Shown: positions 25,518 through 34,002 of the stretch, in pieces | Layout: every line of letters begins with the position of its first letter | Numbering within the stretch: the stretch's first letter is position 1 | Origin: Bacteroidota bacterium | Lineage (GTDB): Bacteria; Bacteroidota; Bacteroidia; Chitinophagales; Chitinophagaceae | Assembly: GCA_016868455.1 (NCBI GenBank) | Contig: VGGV01000002.1 | Span: forward strand, 62,001-126,000 | Length of the DNA: 64,000 nt | Direction of reading: 5' to 3' | Made by a program: the position numbers and the translations under genes | The notes under the pieces: generated by a model | What the model was told of the DNA's origin: nothing | Databases searched by the model: none | Seen by the model: only the letters and a program-made list of their open reading frames with translations

Positions 25518-27055
25518 CAGTGCTTAAAATGCCGCATGCCCGTCATCACCATTGCCAGGTTGTGTTGTTTGCAATAATCAATGGAGTCATTATCCCTTAT
25601 TGAACCGCCTGGCTGAATGAAAGCCGTAATACCGGCTTCATGCCCCATTTTTACACAATCATTAAAAGGAAAGAAAGCATCGCTGGCCATAACGGCCCCT
25701 TTCAGGTCAAAATTAAACTGCTTTGCTTTTTCGATAGCTTGCCTTAACGAATCAATGCGGCTGGTTTGCCCGCAGCCTTTGCCGATAAGTTGTTTGTTTT
25801 TTACCAGCACAATGGCATTGGATTTTAGATGTTTGCAGATGAGATTTGCGAAAATCATATCTTCTTTTTCAGCATCCGTAGAATTTCTGCCACCCGCTTC
25901 TCTCCATTCAGTATAGCTGCCTTCATCCATACCTTGTACCAGTACTCCATTAAGTATGGATTTGTATTGTTCGTTCACCCGGGGATGTGATTTTAGCTGC
26001 AACAAAATACGGTTCTTCTTCAATTTCAATAAAGCCAGTGCATCCTCATCAAACGCCGGGGCAATCAGCACTTCAAAAAAGATTTCATTGATGGCGCCGG
26101 CTGTTGCGTTGTCGATAGTACCGTTACAAACCAATACTCCTCCAAATGCACTTTCCGGATCACCCGCCAGCGCAGCACACCAGCTTTCTTTAACAGTCTC
26201 CCGCTGTGCTATGCCACAAACATTGGTATGTTTGATAATGCCAAATATGGTGCTGGTAAATTCATTGATGATTTGTACCGCAGCGTCAACATCCACCAGG
26301 TTATTGTAGCTAAGCTCTTTTCCGCTAAGCTGGTCAAAAACCGGGTTCAGATCGCCATAAAACACGGCGGTCTGATGAGGGTTCTCCCCGTACCGAAGCG
26401 GCTTCGGATCGGTAACTGATTCCAGGAAATACAGGGAATCAGAGGGGTTAAAATATTTTGCGATTACCACATCATAATGGGCCACCACTTCAAAGGCTTT
26501 TGCCGCAAAAGCCTTCCGTTGTTCCAGCGATGTTTCTCCATTTTGTTCCTTCAGCAGGGTTTCCAGTTCAGGGTAATCTTTTTTAGCTGCAATAACTACC
26601 ACATCCCGAAAGTTCTTGGCAGCGCCCCGTATCATCGAGGGCCCGCCGATATCAATTTTTTCGACAATAGTGGCCTCCCCCTGACCCCCTCCGGAGGAGG
26701 GGGAAGAAGAAACAGCCGCAACTGTTTCCTCAAACGGATATAAGTCAACTATTACTAAATCTATCTCTGGAATCTTGTATTGCTTCATCTCAGCCATATG
26801 AGTTTCATCATCTCTTTTTCCGAGAATGCCGCCGAATACAGACGGATGTAATGTTTTTACCCTTCCGCCAAGAATGGATGGATATGAAGTAAGATTTTCT
26901 ACCGGGGTAACTTTTATTCCGAGGCCTTCCATAAAACTTTGGGTACCCCCGGTGGAGTAAATGGTCACCCCCAGCCGGGAAAGCTCCTGTACAATAGTTT
27001 CCAGTCCCTCTTTGTAAAAAACAGAAATAAGCGCAGATTGAATCTTTTTGTTCAT
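25517..27055 (-). CDS. purH: Bifunctional AICAR transformylase/IMP cyclohydrolase PurH
   Basis: A 512-residue enzyme for the last two steps of IMP synthesis. The N-terminal cyclohydrolase domain (about 1-150) has STGGTQ, GGRVKTLHP and KIDIGGPSMIRGAAKN. The C-terminal transformylase has RYGENPHQ, KHTNVCG and SDAFFPF. Between VDLYPFEETVA and IVEKIDIGG it carries an extra Ser/Gly segment of about a dozen residues (116-128, SSSPSSGGGQGEA). This is the translation of a palindromic DNA repeat (26675-26708). PurH normally has a short loop here. Otherwise the protein is complete. Confidence 0.97.
   Translation of the reverse strand: MNKKIQSALISVFYKEGLETIVQELSRLGVTIYSTGGTQSFMEGLGIKVTPVENLTSYPSILGGRVKTLHPSVFGGILGKRDDETHMAEMKQYKIPEIDLVIVDLYPFEETVAAVSSSPSSGGGQGEATIVEKIDIGGPSMIRGAAKNFRDVVVIAAKKDYPELETLLKEQNGETSLEQRKAFAAKAFEVVAHYDVVIAKYFNPSDSLYFLESVTDPKPLRYGENPHQTAVFYGDLNPVFDQLSGKELSYNNLVDVDAAVQIINEFTSTIFGIIKHTNVCGIAQRETVKESWCAALAGDPESAFGGVLVCNGTIDNATAGAINEIFFEVLIAPAFDEDALALLKLKKNRILLQLKSHPRVNEQYKSILNGVLVQGMDEGSYTEWREAGGRNSTDAEKEDMIFANLICKHLKSNAIVLVKNKQLIGKGCGQTSRIDSLRQAIEKAKQFNFDLKGAVMASDAFFPFNDCVKMGHEAGITAFIQPGGSIRDNDSIDYCKQHNLAMVMTGMRHFKH
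26675..26708. repeat. C-run/G-run palindromic element inserted in frame in purH
   Basis: Two C-runs (CTCCCCC and CCCCC) are followed by the perfect palindrome CCTCCGGAGG (26688-26697) and a G5 run. On the coding strand it reads SSPSSGGGQG, extending a surface loop of PurH with no frame change. Confidence 0.75.
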
Positions 27056-27185
27056 AAAGAAGATGAATTAAAAAGCAGGCAAATTACTAGAGAGTTGCAA
27101 AGGTAAGAGTATGCCATTTTATAGCAAAAGCGCAGCATCTGAGAAATTATGTTTTAAACCGCAGTAGAGATAATATCCATTTTTG

Positions 27186-27377
27186 CTAAATACTCATTTT
27201 GTTGCTTTCCGCTACAAGTGCTGTAACAAATTTTTCTAATGACTGTTGGGATAAATTTTTTATAGAAAATTCCAGTTTGTTATTCTTGCCATAGATTTTT
27301 ATATAATTAACCTTTGAAAACAGAAAAATTATTAACGAAATGAAAGAAAAAGATAGGGCAAGCCAAAATAGAATCAT
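27186..27377 (-). CDS. Downstream half of a two-frame small membrane protein gene
   Basis: A 63-residue reading from ATG 27377: one transmembrane segment (MILFWLALSFSFISLIIFLF) followed by strands and a helix (VNYIKIYGKNNKLEFSIKN, SLEKFVTALVAES). The frame is open further upstream, back to a TGA near 27450. It reads continuously into the upstream ORF if the ribosome slips -1 at 27404-27410. On its own it would be half of a PH-like fold, so I think it is the second half of one gene of about 170 codons, not a separate protein. Function unknown. Confidence 0.5.
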   Translation of the reverse strand: MILFWLALSFSFISLIIFLFSKVNYIKIYGKNNKLEFSIKNLSQQSLEKFVTALVAESNKMSI

Positions 27378-27397
27378 TATTGATTGAAATTCTTTAT

Positions 27398-27697
27398 CTA
27401 TCTCTTTTTTAAAGAAATAACTTCGTCTAATCCGTAGCTGTTCCTGTATAGAAATTCATTATTTTCTTCATTCTTAAAATAAGCCCACACACCAATCGCT
27501 ACGCTTATTAATAACAAGAAAATAAATAGCACCTTATAGTACTGTACCCTTTTCCGGATTATTTCATAAGAAATAAAATCTTTAAGTAATAATTCGCTGT
27601 GTTTATTTTTCGACTTATGTAAAACACGGTGCGTTGTAAGAACAACAGAGTTGTCATTTGAGATTAATATTGCTTCCTCTTTTTGGGAATGGGTCAT
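27398..27697 (-). CDS. Upstream half of a two-frame small membrane protein gene, PH-like
   Basis: A 99-residue ORF. The first 45 residues (AILISNDNSVVLTTHRVLHK, KDFISYEIIRKR) look like the first strands of a bacterial PH-like domain. One transmembrane helix follows (VLFIFLLLISVAIGVWAYF). It ends LKKR-stop at 27398. Two codons before the stop is the heptamer A AAA AAG in phase. A -1 slip there continues as EIDKEFQSI into the second membrane segment of the next ORF. The block (27.1-27.7 kb) is visibly more AT-rich than purH and comEC around it. Confidence 0.6.
   Translation of the reverse strand: MTHSQKEEAILISNDNSVVLTTHRVLHKSKNKHSELLLKDFISYEIIRKRVQYYKVLFIFLLLISVAIGVWAYFKNEENNEFLYRNSYGLDEVISLKKR
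27404..27410 (-). other. Slippery heptamer A AAA AAG, possible -1 frameshift site
   Basis: On the minus strand the zero frame reads TTA AAA AAG AGA TAG. The heptamer A AAA AAG is the dnaX-type slippery sequence in the correct phase, two codons before the stop. A -1 slip gives AAA AAA GAG ATA GAT and joins the next ORF. A lost base in an A7 run would look the same. Confidence 0.45.
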
Positions 27698-27744
27698 ATA
27701 TGACTTAATTTAGTACTGAAAAGATATGATTTTCGAGTCTACTG

Positions 27745-29856
27745 TTAATTAATTTTCATCACAAAAGCACCTTTCATACTAACATCATGCCAGGGGATTT
27801 TTAGTGAATCACAGTCTTTTTTCCAGTAATTTACTTTCCATGCAGGGGCAGAGCCGTCAAAAACAACCTGTTTGATATCCAGGGCTGTTACCAGGTTTTT
27901 GAAATATAATCTGGGGTTTTTGGATATTATAAGCAGATCAATTGTTTGTTTTGTAAACGAGGTGTCAAATGAAATGGATTCACCGGCAAGCATGATATGT
28001 TTGCCTTTATAGGCAATGAATTTTCCTTCCTGCTGAAATCCCTGCACATTGTAAACCCGGCTGAGGCGAAGCAAAATCCGTGAAGGTTTAAGATGAAAAT
28101 TGCGGGCAAAACCTTCAAACAGGACATCGCTGTCGCCAACGAACTGAAATTTTCTTCCGCTGATAAAATCTATAGCGGTTTTCTGCGGAACATTATAGAC
28201 GATGATTTTTTGTTGCTGATTGCTTTTGATGAATGAGGCTGTCCGGAAAATTGTGAAGAGAAACAGGGAGGCAAGCCCCCAATAAAGGCCCTGTTTTTGT
28301 TTTTCCATCAGCCAATAGCTGATGCCTGCGGTGAAAACAATTAAGAGAACAACTTGTGAAATACTTATCTGAAGCCCGTCCCACAGCGAGCCTGGAATCA
28401 GTTCTACCTGTTCTACATAGGTATTCATAACCCAAATTAGCCAGAACAGCGCTTTGCCAAGCAGCATGGCCGCTGCGGGAATAAAGGATATGCAGCATAG
28501 CAGGATTTCTCCTAACAAAATAATGCTGGATAAGGGTACCGCAAGAAAATTAGTAAGGAAAAACAGCAGAGGAAACTGGTGGAAATGATAAATGCTAAGA
28601 GGAATAGTAAGTATTTGGGCGGCCAGCGTTACCGCATTCAGTTTCCAGATAAAGTCCAGCGCCTTGTTTTTTATATAAAACCAGTTGTAAATAGGCCGCA
28701 TGAAAATAATGATGCTGAGAACTGCCGCATAGGATAACTGGAAGCCTACATCCCAGAGCCCGTACGGGTTAATACACAAAAGGAGGAAAGCCGAAACAGC
28801 CATTGTATTATAAATGGAAGTTTTCCGGCTGAAGGTTTCGCCCAGAACAATAAAGGAAAACATAAATGCGGAACGAAGTACGGAAGGTTGCGCCCCCGCA
28901 AGCAGACTAAAGCCCCAAAGACCAGTAATGATCAGCAGGGGCCGGAGCCATTTTGTTTTTTTGTTCCTGGTCAGCGGTTTCAACAGCAAAGCCAGCAGCC
29001 AGTAAATAAGACCCAGGTGCAGGCCTGATATAGCGATAATATGCACAACGCCGGTGTTGGTATAAGATTGGACCAGGGATTGATCCAGATCATCTTTGTA
29101 GCCTATCAGCAGGGCTTCGGCCAGCCCCAGTTCTTTTGGCCCGGGAATATTTTTCCTGAGTATGTTCAATACCTTTTGCCGGGTGGAGTAAATAACCTGC
29201 TTAGCGGGGTTTACAGTTCTGCCAGGAATAATTTCATATTCATCCCTTTTCAGGAACACCTGGTAAGTGATGCCGCGGAATAAAGAATACCGTTTATAGT
29301 CAAACCCTCCGGGGTTGCCGGAGTTTTTTATTTCCTGCAGCGGGTTTTTAAAAATGATTTTTGAGCCATAAGACAACTGCAGCGGCAGCGAATCAGTTTG
29401 AGAAGCGCTGTCTTTCCGGAAATAAAGTATCAGGCGGCATCTTACAGGTATTTGTAATCCATCTCGTATAACATACTGCACATTTGCGTCAGCCTTAAAT
29501 GACTTTGTTTTTTCTACCGGAGGTTCATCCAAAACAGCAATAATTGCTTCACCATTTTTATAGGTGTGCCCAAGCCAGTCTTTATCCTTTCTTACATCCT
29601 TGTTCCATGCCAATATACCTCCTGCAGCTGCAAAAATTATTGCAATGGCCAATCCTGTGAAAAATGCAAACTTAAACCGACTGAAAAAAGGGAGAAAAAG
29701 GAACCCTGTTAAACAAACCAGACCTGTTAACAGCAATATCAGCCATATGTAAAGAACAGGCTGAAGATGCAATTGTAAAATAATACCCGCAGCAAATGCC
29801 AGCAGCAGCTTTACAAACGGGGCTTTTTTCCAGAAATGGGCCGTGTACAGAGCCAT
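27745..29856 (-). CDS. comEC: ComEC/Rec2 family DNA uptake channel
   Basis: A 703-residue inner membrane protein. It has N-terminal membrane helices, a DUF4131-type OB-like segment (about 110-200), the ComEC competence core (NTGVVHIIAISGLHLGLIYWLL near residue 275, then about eight helices to 520), and a short C-terminal domain. The C-terminal part is shorter than the full metallo-beta-lactamase domain of B. subtilis ComEC and lacks a clear HxHxDH motif, as in many Bacteroidota. It carries single-stranded DNA into the cytosol during transformation. comF and radA at 1-3 kb would act in the same process. Confidence 0.92.
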   Translation of the reverse strand: MALYTAHFWKKAPFVKLLLAFAAGIILQLHLQPVLYIWLILLLTGLVCLTGFLFLPFFSRFKFAFFTGLAIAIIFAAAGGILAWNKDVRKDKDWLGHTYKNGEAIIAVLDEPPVEKTKSFKADANVQYVIRDGLQIPVRCRLILYFRKDSASQTDSLPLQLSYGSKIIFKNPLQEIKNSGNPGGFDYKRYSLFRGITYQVFLKRDEYEIIPGRTVNPAKQVIYSTRQKVLNILRKNIPGPKELGLAEALLIGYKDDLDQSLVQSYTNTGVVHIIAISGLHLGLIYWLLALLLKPLTRNKKTKWLRPLLIITGLWGFSLLAGAQPSVLRSAFMFSFIVLGETFSRKTSIYNTMAVSAFLLLCINPYGLWDVGFQLSYAAVLSIIIFMRPIYNWFYIKNKALDFIWKLNAVTLAAQILTIPLSIYHFHQFPLLFFLTNFLAVPLSSIILLGEILLCCISFIPAAAMLLGKALFWLIWVMNTYVEQVELIPGSLWDGLQISISQVVLLIVFTAGISYWLMEKQKQGLYWGLASLFLFTIFRTASFIKSNQQQKIIVYNVPQKTAIDFISGRKFQFVGDSDVLFEGFARNFHLKPSRILLRLSRVYNVQGFQQEGKFIAYKGKHIMLAGESISFDTSFTKQTIDLLIISKNPRLYFKNLVTALDIKQVVFDGSAPAWKVNYWKKDCDSLKIPWHDVSMKGAFVMKIN

Positions 29857-29908
29857 ACTGAAAAATAGGCAGGTTGTATTTTTTTGCCAATACTACTTTC
29901 CGGGTATG

Positions 29909-30379
29909 CTATCGCAGCATCTTATGGATATACGCAATTTGACCGAGGTGGTAAATATTATGCTCTATCAGTCCGTTTATCAGAAACCTGTAATTGTAAT
30001 TTCTGTAATCCACTATTTCTTTCAAAAAAGCGTCGTCCTTCTTCTTCAGCAAGGCAGCTATTTTTTTATGGATTGATTTAAACTCAGCCAGCCCTTTCTT
30101 CCAGGTATGCACTTTGGGATATATTTTCCGCCAGTCAATTTTTTCAAAGGCTGCCATATCCTGTTCTTTATCCAGTTCCAGCCGCTTCAGGGTAAAGCCG
30201 GCCCAGGTATTCATGTGCCACAGCAGTTCCAGCATGCTGTGTTCTGTTCCATTGGGTTTTATCCCGGCTTTTTTTGCATCTATTTCTTCCAGTATTGTAT
30301 ATACCGCCCTGCCAAACCAGGGTTGACCGGTGAGAGTTATCTCAAAATTTTTGATGATGGATTGAACCTCTTCATTCAT
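29909..30379 (-). CDS. DinB family protein
   Basis: A 156-residue four-helix protein with the DinB-fold histidines: LLWHMNTW near residue 55 and HNIYH (EHNIYHLGQIAY) near 140. These set a metal site seen in DinB/YfiT-like putative hydrolases and thiol transferases. The actual reaction is unknown. It sits 7 bp downstream of carB on the same strand and is probably co-transcribed with it. Confidence 0.85.
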   Translation of the reverse strand: MNEEVQSIIKNFEITLTGQPWFGRAVYTILEEIDAKKAGIKPNGTEHSMLELLWHMNTWAGFTLKRLELDKEQDMAAFEKIDWRKIYPKVHTWKKGLAEFKSIHKKIAALLKKKDDAFLKEIVDYRNYNYRFLINGLIEHNIYHLGQIAYIHKMLR

Positions 30380-30386
30380 AAGGGGC

Positions 30387-33245
30387 CTATTTACTCAAAT
30401 ACATACTCCTGTCCTTATATAACTGTCTGAAGTAAGGATCCCTCAGGTTTTTGATAAAGCGGATGGCTTCGCCGGTTGATTTCATTTCAGGCCCCAGTTC
30501 TTTATTTACCCCGGGAAATTTATTAAAACTGAACACCGGTTCTTTAATGGCAAATCCGTCAAGAATTTTTTCTTCCGGAATATCACCCACTTTTATTTCC
30601 CCTAACATCACTTTAACGGCATAATTCAAATAGGGTTTGTTGTATGCCTTGGCAATGAACGGGGTTGTTCTCGAGGCACGGGGGTTCGCCTCTATTACGT
30701 ATACTTTCCCGTCTTTGATGGCAAACTGGATATTGATTAAACCTTTCACCTTAAGGGCCAGTGCAATTTTTTTGGCATAATCCACCATATCCTGTATCCC
30801 CAAGGGAGAAAGATTGAATGCCGGCAGCACCGCATTACTGTCGCCGCTGTGGATGCCCGCCGGCTCAATATGCTCCATAATGCCCATTACATGGAATTTC
30901 TCGCCGTCGCAGATAGCATCTATTTCCGCTTCCTGGCTGCGGTCCAAAAAATGATCAATCAGTATTTTGTTACCAGGAATATGCTTTAATAAACTCACCA
31001 CGGCTTTTTCTACTTCTTCATCATTCAGTACGATCCGCATTCTTTGCCCGCCGAGCACATACGAAGGACGAACCAGGACGGGGTAACCTACCTTATTGGC
31101 AACCGCAATGGCATCATCAACGGAAAAGGCAGTGCCATAGTTTGGGTAGGGGATATCCAGTTCTTTCAGCATATCACTGAAGCGGCCGCGGTCTTCGGCA
31201 ATATCCAGACTGTTAAATGATGTGCCGATAATATTGACTCCTTTTTTGTGCAGCTTTTCAGCCAGTTTCAATGCCGTTTGGCCGCCCAGTTGAACAATAA
31301 CTCCGTATGGTTTTTCATATTCAATAATTTCCCAGAGATGCTCCCAGTAAACCGGTTCAAAGTACAGTTTATCGGCCATGTCAAAATCCGTGGACACGGT
31401 TTCGGGGTTACAGTTTACCATAATAGCTTCGTAACCGCATTCTTTGATGGCCAGCAGGCCATGCACACAGCAGTAGTCAAATTCAATGCCCTGTCCGATA
31501 CGGTTGGGGCCGCTGCCCAATACAATGATTTTCTTTTTACCCGAGGCTTTGGATTCATTGGAGTCCAGTGGTTCTTTCTGCCCGGAAATCTGAAGCGGAC
31601 TTTCCTCAAAGGTGGAATAGAAATAAGGCGTTTTTGCTTCAAACTCGGCAGAGCAGGTATCCACCATTTTGTACACCCTTGTTATACCCGCAGCTTTTCG
31701 TTTATTATATACATCTTCTTCATCGCCGTGGCCGGTAATGCGGCTTATCTGCTCATCGCTGAAGCCATGCACTTTGGCTTCTCTCAGCAATTCAAGAGGT
31801 AAATCATCAAGATCATACTTCACCAGTTCTTTTTCCAGATTGCAGATCTTTTGTATTTCGTAAAGAAACCAGCGATCAATACCGTTGGTGGCTTTTGAAA
31901 TGGAGCTGACGGATATCCCGGCCATCAGCGCATCTTTAATGCGGAAGATGCGGTCCCACCTGGGAGTTTTGATATATTCCAGCAGTTCATCAGCATGCAT
32001 CAGGCTTTTTCCATAATAGCCGAGGCCAACGGCATTGTTCTCCAGGCTCTGGCAGGCTTTCTGAATAGCTTCGGTAAAACTTCTGCCAATGCCCATCACT
32101 TCGCCTACACTTTTCATCTGAAGCCCCAATGTATCATTAGCGCCTTTGAATTTGTCAAAATTCCAGCGGGGGATTTTGACAATTACATAATCCAGTGCAG
32201 GTTCAAAATAAGCGGATGTGGTTTTGGTAATCTGGTTCTCCAGTTCATCAAGCCGGTAACCGATTGCAAGCTTAGCGGCTATTTTGGCAATAGGGTAACC
32301 GGTGGCCTTACTCGCCAGCGCCGAAGAACGGCTTACCCGTGGATTAATTTCAATAGCAATGATTTCTTCCGTATCAGGGTTCAGCGCAAACTGAACATTA
32401 CAACCGCCGGCGAAATTGCCGAGATCCCTCATCATTTTAATGGCCGTGTTGCGCATGAGCTGCATAGCCGTATCGCTCAGGGTCATGGCAGGCGCTACGG
32501 TAATGGAGTCACCGGTATGCACCCCCATGGGGTCTAAATTTTCAACCGTACAGATGATGCATACATTATCTGCCGAGTCCCGCAGCAGTTCCAGTTCAAA
32601 TTCTTTCCAGCCCGGTACAGCCTTCTCCACCAGTACCTCATGGATGGGCGAAGCCTGCAAACCCCTGTTCAGCGCTTCATCCAGGTCATCTTTATCATGT
32701 ACAAAACCGCCACCGGTGCCGCCGAGTGTAAACGAAGGACGGATTACCAGCGGAAAACCGATTTCCTGTGCAAATTCTTTTCCTTCGAGGAAAGAGTTGG
32801 CTGTTTTGGCCTGGGCCACCTTTACACCGAGGTCAATCATCCAGCGCCTGAATTTTTCCCGGTCTTCAGCCTTATCAATCGCTTTGATGTCAACACCAAT
32901 CAACCGTATATTATATTGCTTCCACAGACCAAGGTCTTCAGCTTCTTTAGCAAGATTGAGTGCAGTTTGTCCTCCCATAGTGGGCAGCACGGCATCTATT
33001 TGATTTTCCTGTAAGATTTGTTCAATACTTTCTACCGTGAGCGGCAAAAGATAAACCCGGTCTGCCATCATAGGATCTGTCATAATGGTGGCAGGGTTGC
33101 TGTTGATCAGGATAACTTTAATACCTTCTTCCCGCAGGCTTCGGGCCGCCTGTGTGCCGGAGTAATCAAATTCGCAGGCCTGTCCGATAATAATAGGGCC
33201 GGAGCCGATGATGAGTACCGACCGGATGGATGTGTCTTTGGGCAT
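30387..33245 (-). CDS. carB: Carbamoyl-phosphate synthase large subunit
   Basis: A 952-residue CarB with two ATP-grasp halves (first half GSGPIIIGQACEFDYSGTQA, second half GSGPNRIGQGIEFDYCC). It makes carbamoyl phosphate for arginine and pyrimidines from bicarbonate, ammonia and ATP. E. coli CarB has about 1073 residues. This one ends just after the FNKFPGVNKELGPEMKSTGEA block and so lacks the C-terminal MGS-like allosteric domain. I start at ATG 33245 (MPKDTSIRSVLIIG). The upstream ATG at 33308 would translate a palindrome (33286-33303). carA is not in the window. Confidence 0.95.
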   Translation of the reverse strand: MPKDTSIRSVLIIGSGPIIIGQACEFDYSGTQAARSLREEGIKVILINSNPATIMTDPMMADRVYLLPLTVESIEQILQENQIDAVLPTMGGQTALNLAKEAEDLGLWKQYNIRLIGVDIKAIDKAEDREKFRRWMIDLGVKVAQAKTANSFLEGKEFAQEIGFPLVIRPSFTLGGTGGGFVHDKDDLDEALNRGLQASPIHEVLVEKAVPGWKEFELELLRDSADNVCIICTVENLDPMGVHTGDSITVAPAMTLSDTAMQLMRNTAIKMMRDLGNFAGGCNVQFALNPDTEEIIAIEINPRVSRSSALASKATGYPIAKIAAKLAIGYRLDELENQITKTTSAYFEPALDYVIVKIPRWNFDKFKGANDTLGLQMKSVGEVMGIGRSFTEAIQKACQSLENNAVGLGYYGKSLMHADELLEYIKTPRWDRIFRIKDALMAGISVSSISKATNGIDRWFLYEIQKICNLEKELVKYDLDDLPLELLREAKVHGFSDEQISRITGHGDEEDVYNKRKAAGITRVYKMVDTCSAEFEAKTPYFYSTFEESPLQISGQKEPLDSNESKASGKKKIIVLGSGPNRIGQGIEFDYCCVHGLLAIKECGYEAIMVNCNPETVSTDFDMADKLYFEPVYWEHLWEIIEYEKPYGVIVQLGGQTALKLAEKLHKKGVNIIGTSFNSLDIAEDRGRFSDMLKELDIPYPNYGTAFSVDDAIAVANKVGYPVLVRPSYVLGGQRMRIVLNDEEVEKAVVSLLKHIPGNKILIDHFLDRSQEAEIDAICDGEKFHVMGIMEHIEPAGIHSGDSNAVLPAFNLSPLGIQDMVDYAKKIALALKVKGLINIQFAIKDGKVYVIEANPRASRTTPFIAKAYNKPYLNYAVKVMLGEIKVGDIPEEKILDGFAIKEPVFSFNKFPGVNKELGPEMKSTGEAIRFIKNLRDPYFRQLYKDRSMYLSK

Positions 33246-33285
33246 TTTTTTTTTAGAGGGGTATCCCTGCCGGGGGCTGAAAAAA

Positions 33286-33303
33286 TCCCGGTTGCTGTCG
33301 GGA
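33286..33303 (-). repeat. 18-bp palindrome with T run upstream of carB
   Basis: On the minus strand TCCCGACAGCAACCGGGA is followed by six T, 40 bp before the carB ATG. It matches the family CCCGA-YAGYWA-YCGGG found also at 37718-37735 and 50937-50954. The short stem plus T6 could act as a weak terminator in the carB leader. Confidence 0.55.
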
Positions 33304-33362
33304 CGCAAAAGTAGGGGAAAGCGGGTTTTTTAGGGGTGTAAATATTCTTTTTTTGCCAACAC

Positions 33363-33923
33363 TCAGTTGGAAGGAAAGATCTGTTGCGGTTTGGGAATCT
33401 TGCGGTATTTCAGGGAATACTGATCATCATATATATTCCGTTGCCGGGCCAGCATGTCGGTTACCAGGTTTTTAAACTCTTGTGAACTGGCAAAATACTT
33501 CCGGGTGGAGAAGCTTTCGGTAATGATTCTTACATCCAGGGTGTCATTTTTTCTGTCGAAGGCTGCTGCATAAAATACTTTTTGTTTTTTAAGCAATGGT
33601 TTTTCCGGGTCCCTTCATCAATGATTACAGAACCCTCCACATTCATAAACTGCTGGGTGCCGATCCAGGAAGTGTATCCGGTAAAATAGGCAGTATCCGG
33701 CATAACCATATCGCCTTTTATGGCTTTTCCATAGCGGATAATTGAATAAACGGAATCGGACTGGCGGGATATTTCCAGCGCTTCAATGCCAAAGTAGTCG
33801 CTGCCGTCTTTAATAATGCCGTACCAGTAACCCATCAGGCTCCATAGGCACCGTTGACTCAAACGGGCAGGCCGATAATATAGTGCACAGGGGCAGTAGC
33901 CACCACCATTTTATTTTATCCAT
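33363..33923 (-). pseudogene. Lipoprotein of unknown function with two compensating frameshifts
   Basis: Starting at ATG 33923 there is a lipoprotein signal (MDKIKWWWLLPLCTILSAC) and a short linker. At about 33835-33860 the frame changes to one that reads GYWYGIIKDGSDYFGIEALEI and so on. At about 33595-33610 it returns to the first frame and reads FYAAAFDRKNDTLDVRII to 33363. The pieces join into one plausible beta-rich lipoprotein of about 185 residues. Family not recognised. The two shifts are opposite in sign, consistent with two single-base errors or mutations. Confidence 0.65.
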
Positions 33924-33991
33924 ATGAATCCAAAAGGTACAAACATACTAGCATTTAACTGATACAGCGAAAGCAGGTATTTTGATTGGCT

Positions 33992-33999
33992 TATTTTTG
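33992..33999 (+). promoter_or_regulatory. -7 element next to the M23 peptidase start
   Basis: TATTTTTG fits TAnnTTTG. It ends 4 nt before the ATG at 34003, so transcription would start at or next to the start codon. No -33 TTTG is found at 19-21 nt upstream. Confidence 0.35.
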
Positions 34000-34002
34000 T
34001 AT

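Noticed and set aside
32416-33003. 195-codon plus-strand frame inside carB
   Set aside because: Antisense to a conserved ATP-grasp region; composition follows the carB codons.
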